A stretch of 64,000 nt of DNA, taken from assembly GCA_964586785.1 (NCBI GenBank), contig CAZPHS010000005.1, positions 1-64,000 of the forward strand, written 5' to 3'. A model generated the notes under the pieces. It saw only the letters and a list, made by a program, of their open reading frames with translations. It had not been told where the DNA came from and did no database searches. The position numbers were made by a program, and so were the translations under genes. How positions within the stretch are numbered: the first letter of the stretch is position 1; each line of letters opens with the position of its first letter. Below are positions 14,165 to 23,532 of this stretch, piece after piece. Source of the DNA: SZUA-584 sp041656035. Lineage in GTDB: Bacteria > Bacillota > Clostridia > Christensenellales > SZUA-584.

Positions 14165-16540
14165 ATGGGCAAGCACAGAATTGATCACGGTATTATAGGA
14201 CGTATATTTAAAGTTATAGCGGCCGTATTCAAATACGGAGCGCTTGCGGCCGTAACTATTGCGTTTTCGGGAACGGCGTTTTTTGTTTCGTATTTGATGG
14301 GGCTTAACGAATGGAAGGAATTTGACCCGGCTAAAATAGGCGAAATGCAGCTTACTCTGCTTATTTACGATAAAAACGGCGTTGAGACCGCCGCGCTTTA
14401 TAACAGCGAAAACAGGGTATACGTACCTTTTAATATGATACCGGAGCATGTGAAAAACGCTTTTATAGCGATAGAGGATTCACGTTTCTACAAGCACAAC
14501 GGTATTGACTTTATACGGATTGCGGGCGCTCTCGCGGACGATTTAAAGCACGGAAGCTTAAAACAGGGGGCAAGCACAATATCGCAGCAGCTTGTGAAAA
14601 ACACAAGCCTGACGGGCGTAAAAACGATATCGCGCAAACTGCAGGAAGCGGTTATGGCGTATAAGCTTGAACAGGCATACACCAAAGACGAAATACTCGA
14701 GATGTATTTAAACTACATACCTTTCGGCAAAGGAGCTTTTGGAATAGAGGCCGCCGCGAAGGCGTACTTTGGAACGAACGCGGCTTCGTTATCTTTAGCG
14801 CAGGCCGCTATGCTTGCGGGAATAATAAAAGCGCCGACACATTACGCGCCGCATCTTAACATGCAAAACTCTATTAAAAGGCGCAATTTGGTTTTGTCGG
14901 AGATGGTGAAAAGCGGATTCATATCATCGCAGGAATCAAAAAAAGCGCAGACGGAGCCGGTTGTGCTGGCCGAAAACAATAAGTTTAACCACGGGTATTA
15001 TATTGATATGGTGCTGGGCGAAGCCGAAGAGCTGCTTCATATCGACAGCGAAGAGCTGCTTTCGGGAGGTTACCGTATTTATACAACGCTTGATCAGAAA
15101 CTGCAGAAAATTATTGATTCACTGTATGAAGATGAAAGCAACTTTCCGCCTGATTCGCGGGACGGCGAACAATGCCAATCGGCGTTTGTGGTTTTAGACA
15201 GCAAAACAAGCGAGGTGCGGGCGCTTGTCGGCGGACGCAGCTATGAAACGCGCAGGGGCATAAACCGCGCCGCGGACATAAAGCGGCAGCCGGGTTCGGC
15301 AATAAAACCGATTCTTGTATACGCTCCGGCTATGGAAAAGCTGCGGTATACCCCGACGACGCTTGTGCTTGACGAGAAAGAAGACTTTAACGGCTATGTG
15401 CCCAAAAATTTTACGGACAGTTACGAAGGCTGGGTAACGCTACGCCACGCGGCCTGTTATTCGCTCAATCTTCCCGCCGTTCGTTTGCTCTCAAAGATTG
15501 GCATACAGCCCGCCAAACTTTTCGCCTCAAGCGTGGGCATAACTTTTGAAGAGCAGGACTTAGGCTTAACTCTCGCGCTCGGGGGCTTTACAAAAGGAGT
15601 CTCGCCGCTGTGCCTCGCGGGGGCGTATACGCCGTTCGCCAACGGCGGCTGCTATTCTCTGCCTTCCTGCATTTCCAAAATAGAGAACGGCAGGGGAGAG
15701 ATTGTATACGAAAGGGCGGATACCAGAACGTGCGTTATTTCTGACAAAACGGCTTTTTTTATGACTTCTATGTTAAAATCGGCCGCCGAAACCGGCACGG
15801 CGCGGCGCGTACACGCGGAAGGTGTGGATATAGCGGCCAAAACGGGCACATCGGGCGCGGATTCGCTGACCGGAGGAAACAGGGACGTATGGACGGTCGC
15901 CTACAATCCCGAATATACAATGTGCTGCTGGATGGGCTTTGACAATACTGACGACGCGCACTGTTTGCCCGCGGAGGTTACCGGAGGAACGTATCCGGCA
16001 ATATTGATACAAAAACTGTTCAGCGATATCTACGGCGGCGCGGCGGCGCCCGTTTTCACAAAGCCTAAGGGCGTAATAGAAGCCAAAATTGATATTAAAT
16101 CTGTCTTAACGGAAGATAAACCTATGCTGGCAAGCGCTTTTACACCGGACGATCAGACAGCGCTGGAATATTTTTTGGAAGAGAACGCGCCGACCGAGTA
16201 CACAAGCTATTGGTCGGTGCCGATTCCGCCCGACACAATTGAAATATCTCACGGCAGCGGGGGATATCCGAGCGTTTCATTTACGCCCATGCAGGAGCAT
16301 ATTATATACAGGCTGATGCGGCGCGACGTAAGGGAAGGCGTAAACATAATAATAGGTGAATATAACGGAGCCGTTTCGGCGCTTTCGATAAGCGATTTTA
16401 CAGCGGAATACGGCCATACATATGATTATTATGTCGTTCCGGTGCATCCGGAAATAAAAATAAAAGGAGAGCGTCTGTGCGGACCGCCCTCCAAAGCCGT
16501 AAGGATTACCGTTAACGCGGAAGAAAACTACATGCCGTAG
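14165..16540 (+). CDS. Class A penicillin-binding protein (PBP1A family)
   Basis: A bifunctional peptidoglycan glycosyltransferase and transpeptidase anchored by one N-terminal helix (about 20-42). The GT51 domain has the catalytic E104 in EDSRFYKHNGID and later QGASTISQQLVKN. The transpeptidase domain has S378-x-x-K381 (PGSAIKP), the SLN motif at 433-435 and KTG at 559-561, so both active sites look intact. The last 130 residues resemble a fibronectin-like extension. It is divergent from spoIIA and converges on a second class A PBP, so a sporulation role is possible but inferred only from position. Confidence 0.93.
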   Translation: MGKHRIDHGIIGRIFKVIAAVFKYGALAAVTIAFSGTAFFVSYLMGLNEWKEFDPAKIGEMQLTLLIYDKNGVETAALYNSENRVYVPFNMIPEHVKNAFIAIEDSRFYKHNGIDFIRIAGALADDLKHGSLKQGASTISQQLVKNTSLTGVKTISRKLQEAVMAYKLEQAYTKDEILEMYLNYIPFGKGAFGIEAAAKAYFGTNAASLSLAQAAMLAGIIKAPTHYAPHLNMQNSIKRRNLVLSEMVKSGFISSQESKKAQTEPVVLAENNKFNHGYYIDMVLGEAEELLHIDSEELLSGGYRIYTTLDQKLQKIIDSLYEDESNFPPDSRDGEQCQSAFVVLDSKTSEVRALVGGRSYETRRGINRAADIKRQPGSAIKPILVYAPAMEKLRYTPTTLVLDEKEDFNGYVPKNFTDSYEGWVTLRHAACYSLNLPAVRLLSKIGIQPAKLFASSVGITFEEQDLGLTLALGGFTKGVSPLCLAGAYTPFANGGCYSLPSCISKIENGRGEIVYERADTRTCVISDKTAFFMTSMLKSAAETGTARRVHAEGVDIAAKTGTSGADSLTGGNRDVWTVAYNPEYTMCCWMGFDNTDDAHCLPAEVTGGTYPAILIQKLFSDIYGGAAAPVFTKPKGVIEAKIDIKSVLTEDKPMLASAFTPDDQTALEYFLEENAPTEYTSYWSVPIPPDTIEISHGSGGYPSVSFTPMQEHIIYRLMRRDVREGVNIIIGEYNGAVSALSISDFTAEYGHTYDYYVVPVHPEIKIKGERLCGPPSKAVRITVNAEENYMP

Positions 16541-16546
16541 GGGCTT

Positions 16547-19500
16547 TTATGTTTCAGTATCCGGCGTGTAAAGCAAAACAATCATATCGGTAATCGATTT
16601 TAACTCGTTTGTCTTTTGTTCAATAACGCCCGCCGCGGAGGAATTATCGGCTATAAGGCTTTTAAGCGCCTTTATTGCGTTGGAAAGCTGTGTGCGGTCG
16701 GACGCCGTCATTTCGTAAATTGGGTCCGCGAGTACGGATTCGGAAACGCTTATCTGGGCTTTCGCGAAAACCACAGCCTGATCTTTAGCTACCTGTTCGG
16801 CATACCACGTTTCGGTATGTATATCACAAAAATAAGTTTTATAAAGCGGCGAACTCGGGTCTATGTCTGAAATTGCTTCGCCTTCCTCCGGAGCGGGCAG
16901 CATACCGGGGAGATATTTGTCGCGGAGAGCCTTTGACAGCTTCCAGTATATAGAGTCGGACGGGACTAAAAGCATGGCTTGCACGGCGCTTGAGCCATCG
17001 AGCGGGCAATACGCTCCGGCTATTTTACCGCTTACAGGGCATATGGTATACAGTACGTGCCAGTCGCACGTTTCGGTCGGTTCGGTACCGGCGGCAAACC
17101 ACGCGGAAACCGGTTTATGGCCGCCGGGGTCGTGCTCGCACGCCTCGGTGGCAATTTTTCCGGAAACAGAGCAAATATTCAGTTTTACAAGACCAAGTTC
17201 GGCGGCGCTTGAATCTATAATCGGTTTGTTTTCCTTGCCGCTGAGTATTTTAGACATAAAATCTTTCCAAAGCGGGGCGGCGGACGACGAGGCGGAAACA
17301 TTTTTGTGCAGCGGCTTGTAAAGGTCGTGCCCTATCCAAAGCGTCGCCGTATAATACGGGGAAATGCCGGCGAAAAGTATGCCCCTCGACTGCTGGTTGG
17401 TGCCTGTTTTGCCGCCTATGGTCATGCCGGATATGCGCGCCTGTTTGCCCGTGCCTGTTTGAACGGCGTCTATAAGCATATCGGTAACAATCCACGCGGT
17501 GGACTCCTTAAATACGCGATGCTCTTCTCTTATTTTGCTTGCGTCGAGTATTATGCTGCCGTCCTTGTCTTCCACATATCTAAAAGAGAGCGGCTCAAGA
17601 TAAACGCCGCCGTTGGCAATAGCCGCGTAAGCTCCGGCAAGCTCCACGGGCGTTATACCCGAAGAGCCAAGAGCGAGCCCCGAGCCGGTTTGGTTTATAT
17701 CAATAGGGTTGATGCCCATTTGCACAAGATAGTTATAAGAATCCTGTATCAAAACATTGTTCATCAATAAATATGCCGTGGCGCTGTTAAGCGAATTTAC
17801 AATACCGCTTCTTAAAGTGACAGGACCGTATTTTGACGCCCCGCCGGCAGGGTAACCGTATGTGCCGTCGTCGAGCTTCCATCCTTCTATAGGAAGGGGC
17901 AGATTAGGTATAACCGTACCGTCGGAAAAGCCCTTGTCTATAGCCGGAGCGTAAACGGCTATGGGCTTTATAGACGAGCCTACGGGCATTTTATTCTGGT
18001 ACGCGCGGTTAAGCGTTTTTTTCGCGGTAGGCGTTGTGCGCCCGCCGACGACGGCTTTAAGCTCTCCCGTACTTTGTTCCACCACTACCGCCGCCGCCTG
18101 CGGCTGAACGATTTCCGTCACTATACCGCTGCTTTCATCGCGAACCACATTATCGCCGGAATTGGCAAGACGCGGGTATTCTTCCCATTTCGCCAGGCTT
18201 TGCTCAACCGTTTTTTGAATTTCCGGATCGACTGTGGTATATATTTTGTAGCCGTTGGTGCGCAGCTCGGTTTCTATCAAAGAGCGGTTTTGTTTTGTGT
18301 CCTGCATGTTCCGCAGTTTGAGCATATGCGTAATAACGTCGTAAACGGCATATTCAACAAAGTACGGCATCTCATACATCTGCGTGATACGTGATTCCTC
18401 TATTATAAATACCGTATCCTCCAAAGCATAATTGTATTGCTCGAGGGATATAAAACCCGCGGTATACATTTTTCTTAGTACTTCGTCGGTGCGTTTGTTT
18501 ACAACCTCGGGCTGTTCTGTTATGTAGTAGCAGCGCCGCGGATTGTACTGATACGGGTATTGCGTTATGCCGGCGAGCATGGCGCATTCCCGAAGAGTGA
18601 GCGCGTTAAGGCTTTTGCCGAAATAATCCAGCGCGGCGGCTTTAACGCCGTAATTTGAACCGCCAAGGTGTATAGTGTTTAAATACGCGGCGAGAATTTC
18701 TTCTTTGGAATATGTCTGCTCAAGCTGCATCGCAAGATAAGCTTCCTGTATCTTGCGCTTGTAGGTGCGTTCAAATGTAAGCAGCCTGTTTTTTATAAGC
18801 TGCTGTGTTATTGTGCTGCCGCCCTGAACGCTTGAATTGGAGATATTGCTTATAAATGACGAGACAAGCCTTTTGATATCAACGCCGGAATGGTATTCGA
18901 ACCGGACGTCCTCTATGGCGATAAACGCGTCGCGCAGCATAAGCGGAATCTCGTCCGCTCTTGCCATGTCCCTGTTTTCAACGCCCGTATACGCCGTAAT
19001 AAGGCTGCCGTTGCAGTCGTATATGTAAGACGTTTCCGCCTGTTCCTCTATTTTGCCGGTGTCAAGCTTTGGGGTTGTTTCCATGTAACCTTTGGCAACG
19101 CCCACAACCGCGCCGAGCCCCGCCGCGCCTATCATAAAAACGGCTATCAGTATAAGCTTCACTGAGGAAAGCGTTATGCCTAAAAACAATTTTTCGTGGT
19201 GACGCCGGGCGCAGAACATATTTATATGCTCCCTGCCCTCGCCCGAGAGGTGTTCGCTTAATATATGCGGCACGGCTCGCGAAACATGCTCTTGATTACG
19301 CGCCGTACCGTAAGACGCGCCGCGCAAAAATCTGAAAAAAGGCTTCTCTTTTGCGCTTCGTCTTATATCGGTACTGTCAAACACTTGCGTATTCTCGCTC
19401 GCGTCGTCCAAATAACCGCCGCTCTTTTTATTTAATAGTCTGTTTAATACTGATTTTATGGCTGCCGCCGCTTTTTTTATAAAGGCAATAAACAAAAACG

Positions 19501-19570
19501 CGGTTTTTTGAGCTGCGTTTCCGATAATAGAAAATATATTGCGGGTTTTTCCGTATCGGCGTTCCTGCAT
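16547..19570 (-). CDS. Class A penicillin-binding protein, long form with C-terminal extension
   Basis: A 1007-aa bifunctional cell-wall synthase. An unusually long N-terminal cytoplasmic part (about 130 residues) precedes the membrane helix at 135-160. The GT51 catalytic Glu is E220 (EDVRFEYHSGVD), the transpeptidase serine is S532 in VGSSIKP, and VNSLN and GGKTGTNQQ complete the motifs. The C-terminal 200 residues are cysteine-containing (ICSVSGKIATEAC, CPVSGKIAGAYC) and end in a helical, possibly coiled tail. Its 3' end is six bases from the other PBP stop. The paired Cys-Pro-type repeats could form disulfides. Confidence 0.93.
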   Translation of the reverse strand: MQERRYGKTRNIFSIIGNAAQKTAFLFIAFIKKAAAAIKSVLNRLLNKKSGGYLDDASENTQVFDSTDIRRSAKEKPFFRFLRGASYGTARNQEHVSRAVPHILSEHLSGEGREHINMFCARRHHEKLFLGITLSSVKLILIAVFMIGAAGLGAVVGVAKGYMETTPKLDTGKIEEQAETSYIYDCNGSLITAYTGVENRDMARADEIPLMLRDAFIAIEDVRFEYHSGVDIKRLVSSFISNISNSSVQGGSTITQQLIKNRLLTFERTYKRKIQEAYLAMQLEQTYSKEEILAAYLNTIHLGGSNYGVKAAALDYFGKSLNALTLRECAMLAGITQYPYQYNPRRCYYITEQPEVVNKRTDEVLRKMYTAGFISLEQYNYALEDTVFIIEESRITQMYEMPYFVEYAVYDVITHMLKLRNMQDTKQNRSLIETELRTNGYKIYTTVDPEIQKTVEQSLAKWEEYPRLANSGDNVVRDESSGIVTEIVQPQAAAVVVEQSTGELKAVVGGRTTPTAKKTLNRAYQNKMPVGSSIKPIAVYAPAIDKGFSDGTVIPNLPLPIEGWKLDDGTYGYPAGGASKYGPVTLRSGIVNSLNSATAYLLMNNVLIQDSYNYLVQMGINPIDINQTGSGLALGSSGITPVELAGAYAAIANGGVYLEPLSFRYVEDKDGSIILDASKIREEHRVFKESTAWIVTDMLIDAVQTGTGKQARISGMTIGGKTGTNQQSRGILFAGISPYYTATLWIGHDLYKPLHKNVSASSSAAPLWKDFMSKILSGKENKPIIDSSAAELGLVKLNICSVSGKIATEACEHDPGGHKPVSAWFAAGTEPTETCDWHVLYTICPVSGKIAGAYCPLDGSSAVQAMLLVPSDSIYWKLSKALRDKYLPGMLPAPEEGEAISDIDPSSPLYKTYFCDIHTETWYAEQVAKDQAVVFAKAQISVSESVLADPIYEMTASDRTQLSNAIKALKSLIADNSSAAGVIEQKTNELKSITDMIVLLYTPDTET

Positions 19571-19706
19571 AGCATTCTCACTTTTTCGTTTTGGCTATTA
19601 TAACATACTTTAAAACACCGCGCACAATTCTCACGAAATTTTACATATTACGAGCGTTTTGTTATGCAAGCATAATGATTGGCATAGCTTTATATTGGGT
19701 GAGCGT

Positions 19707-20372
19707 ATGCGGTTTCGTATTAAGATATCTAAGAAATGGATAATAGTAATTATACTGGCGTTGATTATAACAGCTTATTTTTTGCTTGAAAGAGCGATAT
19801 ATCCCGTTATTATGGGCATATCCGAGGCGCGTTTGAGAGCGATAGCGGTGAAAGCGATGAATGACGCGGTGCGCGAGACAGTGGGAAAAGATATAAACTA
19901 CGCGGATTTGATAAACATTGAAAAAGACCAGAACGGAAACATAACGCTTGTCAACGCGAACGCCGTGCTTATGAACAACTTGGCGGCAAGCACGGCTATA
20001 ACGGCTCAGGATAAAATATTGGATATTGGGGAGCAGGGAATAAGCATACCAATAGGCACTATTTTAGGAGGCCAGCTGCTTTCAGGCAGGGGACCCGCGG
20101 TAGTAATAAAATTTGAGCCCGTAGGCTCCGTATCCTCCGATTTTAAAACCGAATTTGAGGACGCGGGCATAAACCAGACGCGCCATAAAATATATTTGGT
20201 GCTTAATTCCTCGGTGCGCATTATTATAGGCACAACGTCACAGACAGTCGAGATATCAAGCCAGGTGCTTATATCCGAGACAATTATAATAGGCGATGTG
20301 CCGCATAGTTATATGCATTTTGATAATTACAATGATATGCTCAATCTGCTCCCGACAGACGAATACAAGTAG
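19707..20372 (+). CDS. yunB: YunB-like sporulation protein
   Basis: YunB is a membrane-anchored protein needed for efficient sporulation in Bacillus; its biochemical role is unknown. The 221-aa product has an N-terminal transmembrane helix (about 10-28), then an outer domain with AVKAMNDAVRET, DLINIEKDQNGNITLVNANA and the C-terminal SSQVLISETIIIGDVPHSY, all typical of the family. I use the ATG at 19707, since the 16 codons before it look non-coding. It lies near other sporulation genes. Confidence 0.85.
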   Translation: MRFRIKISKKWIIVIILALIITAYFLLERAIYPVIMGISEARLRAIAVKAMNDAVRETVGKDINYADLINIEKDQNGNITLVNANAVLMNNLAASTAITAQDKILDIGEQGISIPIGTILGGQLLSGRGPAVVIKFEPVGSVSSDFKTEFEDAGINQTRHKIYLVLNSSVRIIIGTTSQTVEISSQVLISETIIIGDVPHSYMHFDNYNDMLNLLPTDEYK

Positions 20373-20383
20373 ACCGCCTTTGT

Positions 20384-20412
20384 TTGATCGGCGCATTCTT
20401 TTATGATATTAT
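20384..20412 (+). promoter_or_regulatory. sigma-A promoter of yebC
   Basis: TTGATC (20384-20389) and TATTAT (20407-20412) are 17 bases apart and lie 28 bases before the yebC ATG. Confidence 0.65.
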
Positions 20413-20439
20413 ATAAAAAACATTGCAAGAGGGTTTAGT

Positions 20440-21168
20440 ATGGCCGGACATTCTAAATGGGCAAACATTAAGCATAAAAAAGAACGTACCGACGCAAAGC
20501 GCGGAAAGGCGTTTACCAAAATAGGCAGGGAGATTGCCGTCGCGGTAAAAGAAGGCGGCGCTGATCCGGCCGCGAACTCAAGGCTTAAGGATATAGTGGC
20601 TAAAGCGAAAGCCAACAATATGCCGTCGGATACTATTTCGCGCTCCATAAAAAAGGCGGTGGGAGAACTTGGCGCGATAAACTACGAATCCGTAGTTTAC
20701 GAAGGGTACGCGGCAGGCGGTGTGGCGGTTATAGTTGAGGCGCTAACCGACAACCGTAACAGAACGGCGGGGGAAGTGCGCCATAGCTTTGACAAAAACG
20801 GCGGCTCGCTGGGCTCCACGGGCTGCGTGTCTTTTATGTTTGAAAGAAAAGGAATTATCGTTATAGAAAAAAGTGACGGCGTCGATGAAGATTCGCTTAT
20901 GATGCTGGCGCTTGAGGCCGGCGCGCTTGACATAGAGGACGATGACGACGCAATTGAAATAATAACGGACGCCTCGTCTTTTACGGACGTATACGAAGTG
21001 CTGGAGAATAACGGATACGGCTTCGCTTTAGCCGAGGTGCAGATGTTAGCTTCCAATGATGTCGATATCTCCGGCGAGAACCAGGAAAGCCTGCAAAGAT
21101 TGCTGGATATGCTGGAAGACTGCGACGACGTACAGAACGTATATCACAACGCCGTTTTTGACGAATAA
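20440..21168 (+). CDS. yebC: YebC/PmpR family protein
   Basis: A widely conserved cytosolic protein described as a transcriptional regulator and, more recently, as a factor that helps ribosomes through proline stretches. The 242-aa sequence begins with the signature MAGHSKWANIKHKKERTD and contains NMPSDTISRSIKKA and GSLGSTGCVSFMFERKG, covering all three family domains. It has its own promoter. In many Clostridia it sits alone, and nothing here links it functionally to yunB. Confidence 0.97.
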   Translation: MAGHSKWANIKHKKERTDAKRGKAFTKIGREIAVAVKEGGADPAANSRLKDIVAKAKANNMPSDTISRSIKKAVGELGAINYESVVYEGYAAGGVAVIVEALTDNRNRTAGEVRHSFDKNGGSLGSTGCVSFMFERKGIIVIEKSDGVDEDSLMMLALEAGALDIEDDDDAIEIITDASSFTDVYEVLENNGYGFALAEVQMLASNDVDISGENQESLQRLLDMLEDCDDVQNVYHNAVFDE

Positions 21169-21206
21169 CTGAATATAAAGCTGCATAAAATATCCTAAAA
21201 AGAAAT

Positions 21207-21782
21207 TTGCGGGGTATTTTTTTGTTTTTACGAAAGCATAGAAAACTGATTATTCTGACGGTAATGATTGTTACGGCAGCGGCGTCGGGAGCCGCGGGCT
21301 TTATTATCGCCGAGGGCGAGCCGCGGATAGTTGAAGAAAAAGAGCAAATTCCCGTGGCTGCAGGGGCCAACGATGCTGAAAGAATTGCGAAAGGCGCGAA
21401 AGTTTTATGGCATGTTGATTACAAAATGTGCGCCCATACCATTACCTTGGAGACCGATGCGGACGATAATATGATAGGTCTTACGTTTTCCGAGTTTAGC
21501 GCGGAATACCCGGGTTTGAGGATAATTAAGTTTACTCCTTCTATTATAGAACTCAAGACAAGTTTTAACTGCTATTGTCCGGAGCATTTTATACTGAAAA
21601 AGAACGGCGATACGCTTGCCGTATTAAGGACGGCGCCGGGCACCGGAAAGCAGTATATATATATTAATACCCAAATTTGCTTCGATGACATAAAAGAAGA
21701 TGAGCGCAAGCCTATGGAGATAGGGCGCGTATTCGGTATGTTCGCGGACCTTGAGGAATATATAGCTAAGCTTACGCAGTAA
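21207..21782 (+). CDS. BofC-like C-terminal domain protein, membrane-anchored
   Basis: A 191-aa protein with an N-terminal membrane anchor (about 12-33), a middle domain (HTITLETDADDNMIGLTFSE) and a C-terminal stretch (FILKKNGDTLAVLRT ... MEIGRVFGMFADLEEYI) that resembles the BofC C-terminal domain. BofC in Bacillus restrains SpoIVB signalling in the intermembrane space of the forespore. The TTG start at 21207 has only a weak A-rich ribosome site. Similarity is by pattern only. Position after other sporulation genes is supportive. Confidence 0.5.
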   Translation: MRGIFLFLRKHRKLIILTVMIVTAAASGAAGFIIAEGEPRIVEEKEQIPVAAGANDAERIAKGAKVLWHVDYKMCAHTITLETDADDNMIGLTFSEFSAEYPGLRIIKFTPSIIELKTSFNCYCPEHFILKKNGDTLAVLRTAPGTGKQYIYINTQICFDDIKEDERKPMEIGRVFGMFADLEEYIAKLTQ

Positions 21783-21920
21783 AAAAGGGCGTTGAGCTTT
21801 TTTCGCGGATTGGAAAGGCATAGTCTGCCGGTACGTTTTAACTTTAGGTATTACATATATTCAGCGATGTGTATGTTTTTTATGTGCCGCAATATTATTA
21901 TAAAAAAAGCGAGAAAAAAA

Positions 21921-21951
21921 TTGTTTAATATGCTATTATGATATCATAATA
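21921..21951 (+). promoter_or_regulatory. Promoter with overlapping 18-bp perfect palindrome
   Basis: TTGTTT (21921-21926) and CATAAT (21945-21950) are 18 bases apart. The perfect palindrome TATTATGATATCATAATA (21934-21951) covers the spacer and -10, a good operator position for a dimeric repressor. It is 41 bases before the amino-acid-binding protein gene. Nothing else was seen in 21783-21920. Confidence 0.5.
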
Positions 21952-21991
21952 AACTAAACGGTATTATGCCGTTGAAAATCTGGAGGAAAAC

Positions 21992-22780
21992 ATGAAAAGA
22001 ATCGTTGCATTAATTATTGCAATAGCAATGGCGTTTGTTTTTTCAGCTTGCGCTAACCCTTCCGGTGAGAATCAGCCGGATAAAAAATATGTACAGGATA
22101 AAGGCGTTCTGATTGTCGGAATAACCGATTTTGCCCCCATGGATTTTAGGGGCGACGACGGCGGCTGGATAGGCTTTGACGCGGAAATGTCTAAAGCTTT
22201 CGCCGAATATTTGGGCGTAGAGGTAAAGTTTGTTGAGATTGAATGGGATAACAAAATATTCGAGCTTGATTCAAAATCCATAGACTGTGTTTGGAACGGC
22301 ATGACGCTTACCGACGAGGTGCAAAAAGCCATGGAGTGCTCCAACGCATATTGCAAAAACGCCCAGGTTGTGGTGGTGCCCGCGTCCGAAGCGGACAAGT
22401 ATAAAGATAAAGACAGTCTTTCAGCGCTCACCTTCGCGGTGGAATCGGGTTCCGCGGGAGAGAAAGCTGCGGTAGAAGCCAATTTTAACCGCGTCGCCGT
22501 GCAAAGCCAGTCCGTCGCACTTATGGAGGTCGCCGCCGGTACTTCCGACGCCTGTATAATAGATTTGCTTATGGCCGGCGCCATGATAGGCGAGGGTACC
22601 AGTTATACCAACCTTACCTATACCGTTGCCCTCAATTCCGAGGAATATGGAGTGGGTTTCCGTAAGGGAAGCGATTTAGTAAAGGAGCTCAACAAGTTTT
22701 TTGCCGAAGCGTATGCCGACGGTTTAATGATGGAAACCGCGAAAGCATACGGTGTTCAGGAATCGATTATTGCGCAGTAA
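21992..22780 (+). CDS. Polar amino-acid ABC transporter, substrate-binding lipoprotein
   Basis: A family 3 extracellular solute-binding lipoprotein of 262 aa. The signal peptide ends in the lipobox FSAC (Cys20). The mature part has GITDFAPMDF, GFDAEMSKAFAEYLGVEVKFVE and WNGMTLTDE, typical of glutamine, cystine or arginine binders. TGGAGG precedes the ATG. A 9-bp stem-loop separates it from the permease gene. The exact ligand is not readable from sequence. Confidence 0.92.
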   Translation: MKRIVALIIAIAMAFVFSACANPSGENQPDKKYVQDKGVLIVGITDFAPMDFRGDDGGWIGFDAEMSKAFAEYLGVEVKFVEIEWDNKIFELDSKSIDCVWNGMTLTDEVQKAMECSNAYCKNAQVVVVPASEADKYKDKDSLSALTFAVESGSAGEKAAVEANFNRVAVQSQSVALMEVAAGTSDACIIDLLMAGAMIGEGTSYTNLTYTVALNSEEYGVGFRKGSDLVKELNKFFAEAYADGLMMETAKAYGVQESIIAQ

Positions 22781-22798
22781 ATAAATTTTATCAGTGTA

Positions 22799-22828
22799 AA
22801 AGGCAGAGAGCGGTTGTTTTCTGCCTTT
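22799..22828 (+). promoter_or_regulatory. Intercistronic stem-loop between binding protein and permease
   Basis: AAAGGCAGA (22799-22807) pairs perfectly with TCTGCCTTT (22820-22828). There is no long T-run, so it probably stabilises the upstream mRNA end or attenuates readthrough. Confidence 0.55.
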
Positions 22829-22863
22829 GTCGATTCAGTATTAAAAAACTGTGAGGGGTTCCT

Positions 22864-23520
22864 ATGTTTCAATCCGTTTTTATTTCGCTGAACGAGGGTT
22901 TTCTGGAAACGCTGAAGCTTTTTGCATTGACGCTGCTTGGCGCGTTTCCGCTTGGGCTTATTATTTCTTTCGGTTCAATGAGCCCTTTTAAGCCGCTTAA
23001 ATACTTTGTTAAATTCATAGTCTGGATTGTCCGGGGCACGCCGCTTATGCTTCAACTGCTCGTTATATACTATGGCCCGGGGCTGATACTGGGCAATAAC
23101 TGGTGGGATGGCAACTCCGGCCGGTTTGCGGCGGCGATGGTCGCTTTCATACTCAATTACGCCTGTTATTTCTCCGAAATATACCGCGGCGGCATAGAGG
23201 GCGTACCAAAAGGACAGACCGAGGCGGGAATGGTTTTGGGTATGACAAAAATCCAGATATTTTTTCGCGTCACACTGCTTCAGGTCGTCAAGCGCATTGT
23301 ACCTCCCATGGGAAACGAGATAATAACTCTGGTGAAAGATACTTCTTTAGCCAGGGTAATCGCCGTATATGAAATTATTTGGAGCGGGCAGGCGTTTATT
23401 AAGTCTTCCGGCATAATCTGGCCGTTGTTTTTTACTGGCGTATACTATTTGATTTTCAGCGGCGTGCTTACACTGCTGCTGGGACGCCTTGAAAAAAAGC
23501 TGGCTTTTTTCCGGGTTTAA
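22864..23520 (+). CDS. Polar amino-acid ABC transporter, permease
   Basis: A 218-aa HisM/GlnP-type permease with about five membrane helices. It has the family segments RGTPLMLQLLVIYYG and the EAA loop GGIEGVPKGQTEAGMVLGM, followed by MGNEIITLVKDTSLARVIAV. It would pair as a homodimer with the adjacent ATPase. Its stop is 12 bases before the ATPase start. Confidence 0.95.
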   Translation: MFQSVFISLNEGFLETLKLFALTLLGAFPLGLIISFGSMSPFKPLKYFVKFIVWIVRGTPLMLQLLVIYYGPGLILGNNWWDGNSGRFAAAMVAFILNYACYFSEIYRGGIEGVPKGQTEAGMVLGMTKIQIFFRVTLLQVVKRIVPPMGNEIITLVKDTSLARVIAVYEIIWSGQAFIKSSGIIWPLFFTGVYYLIFSGVLTLLLGRLEKKLAFFRV

Positions 23521-23532
23521 AGGAGAGTGTAA

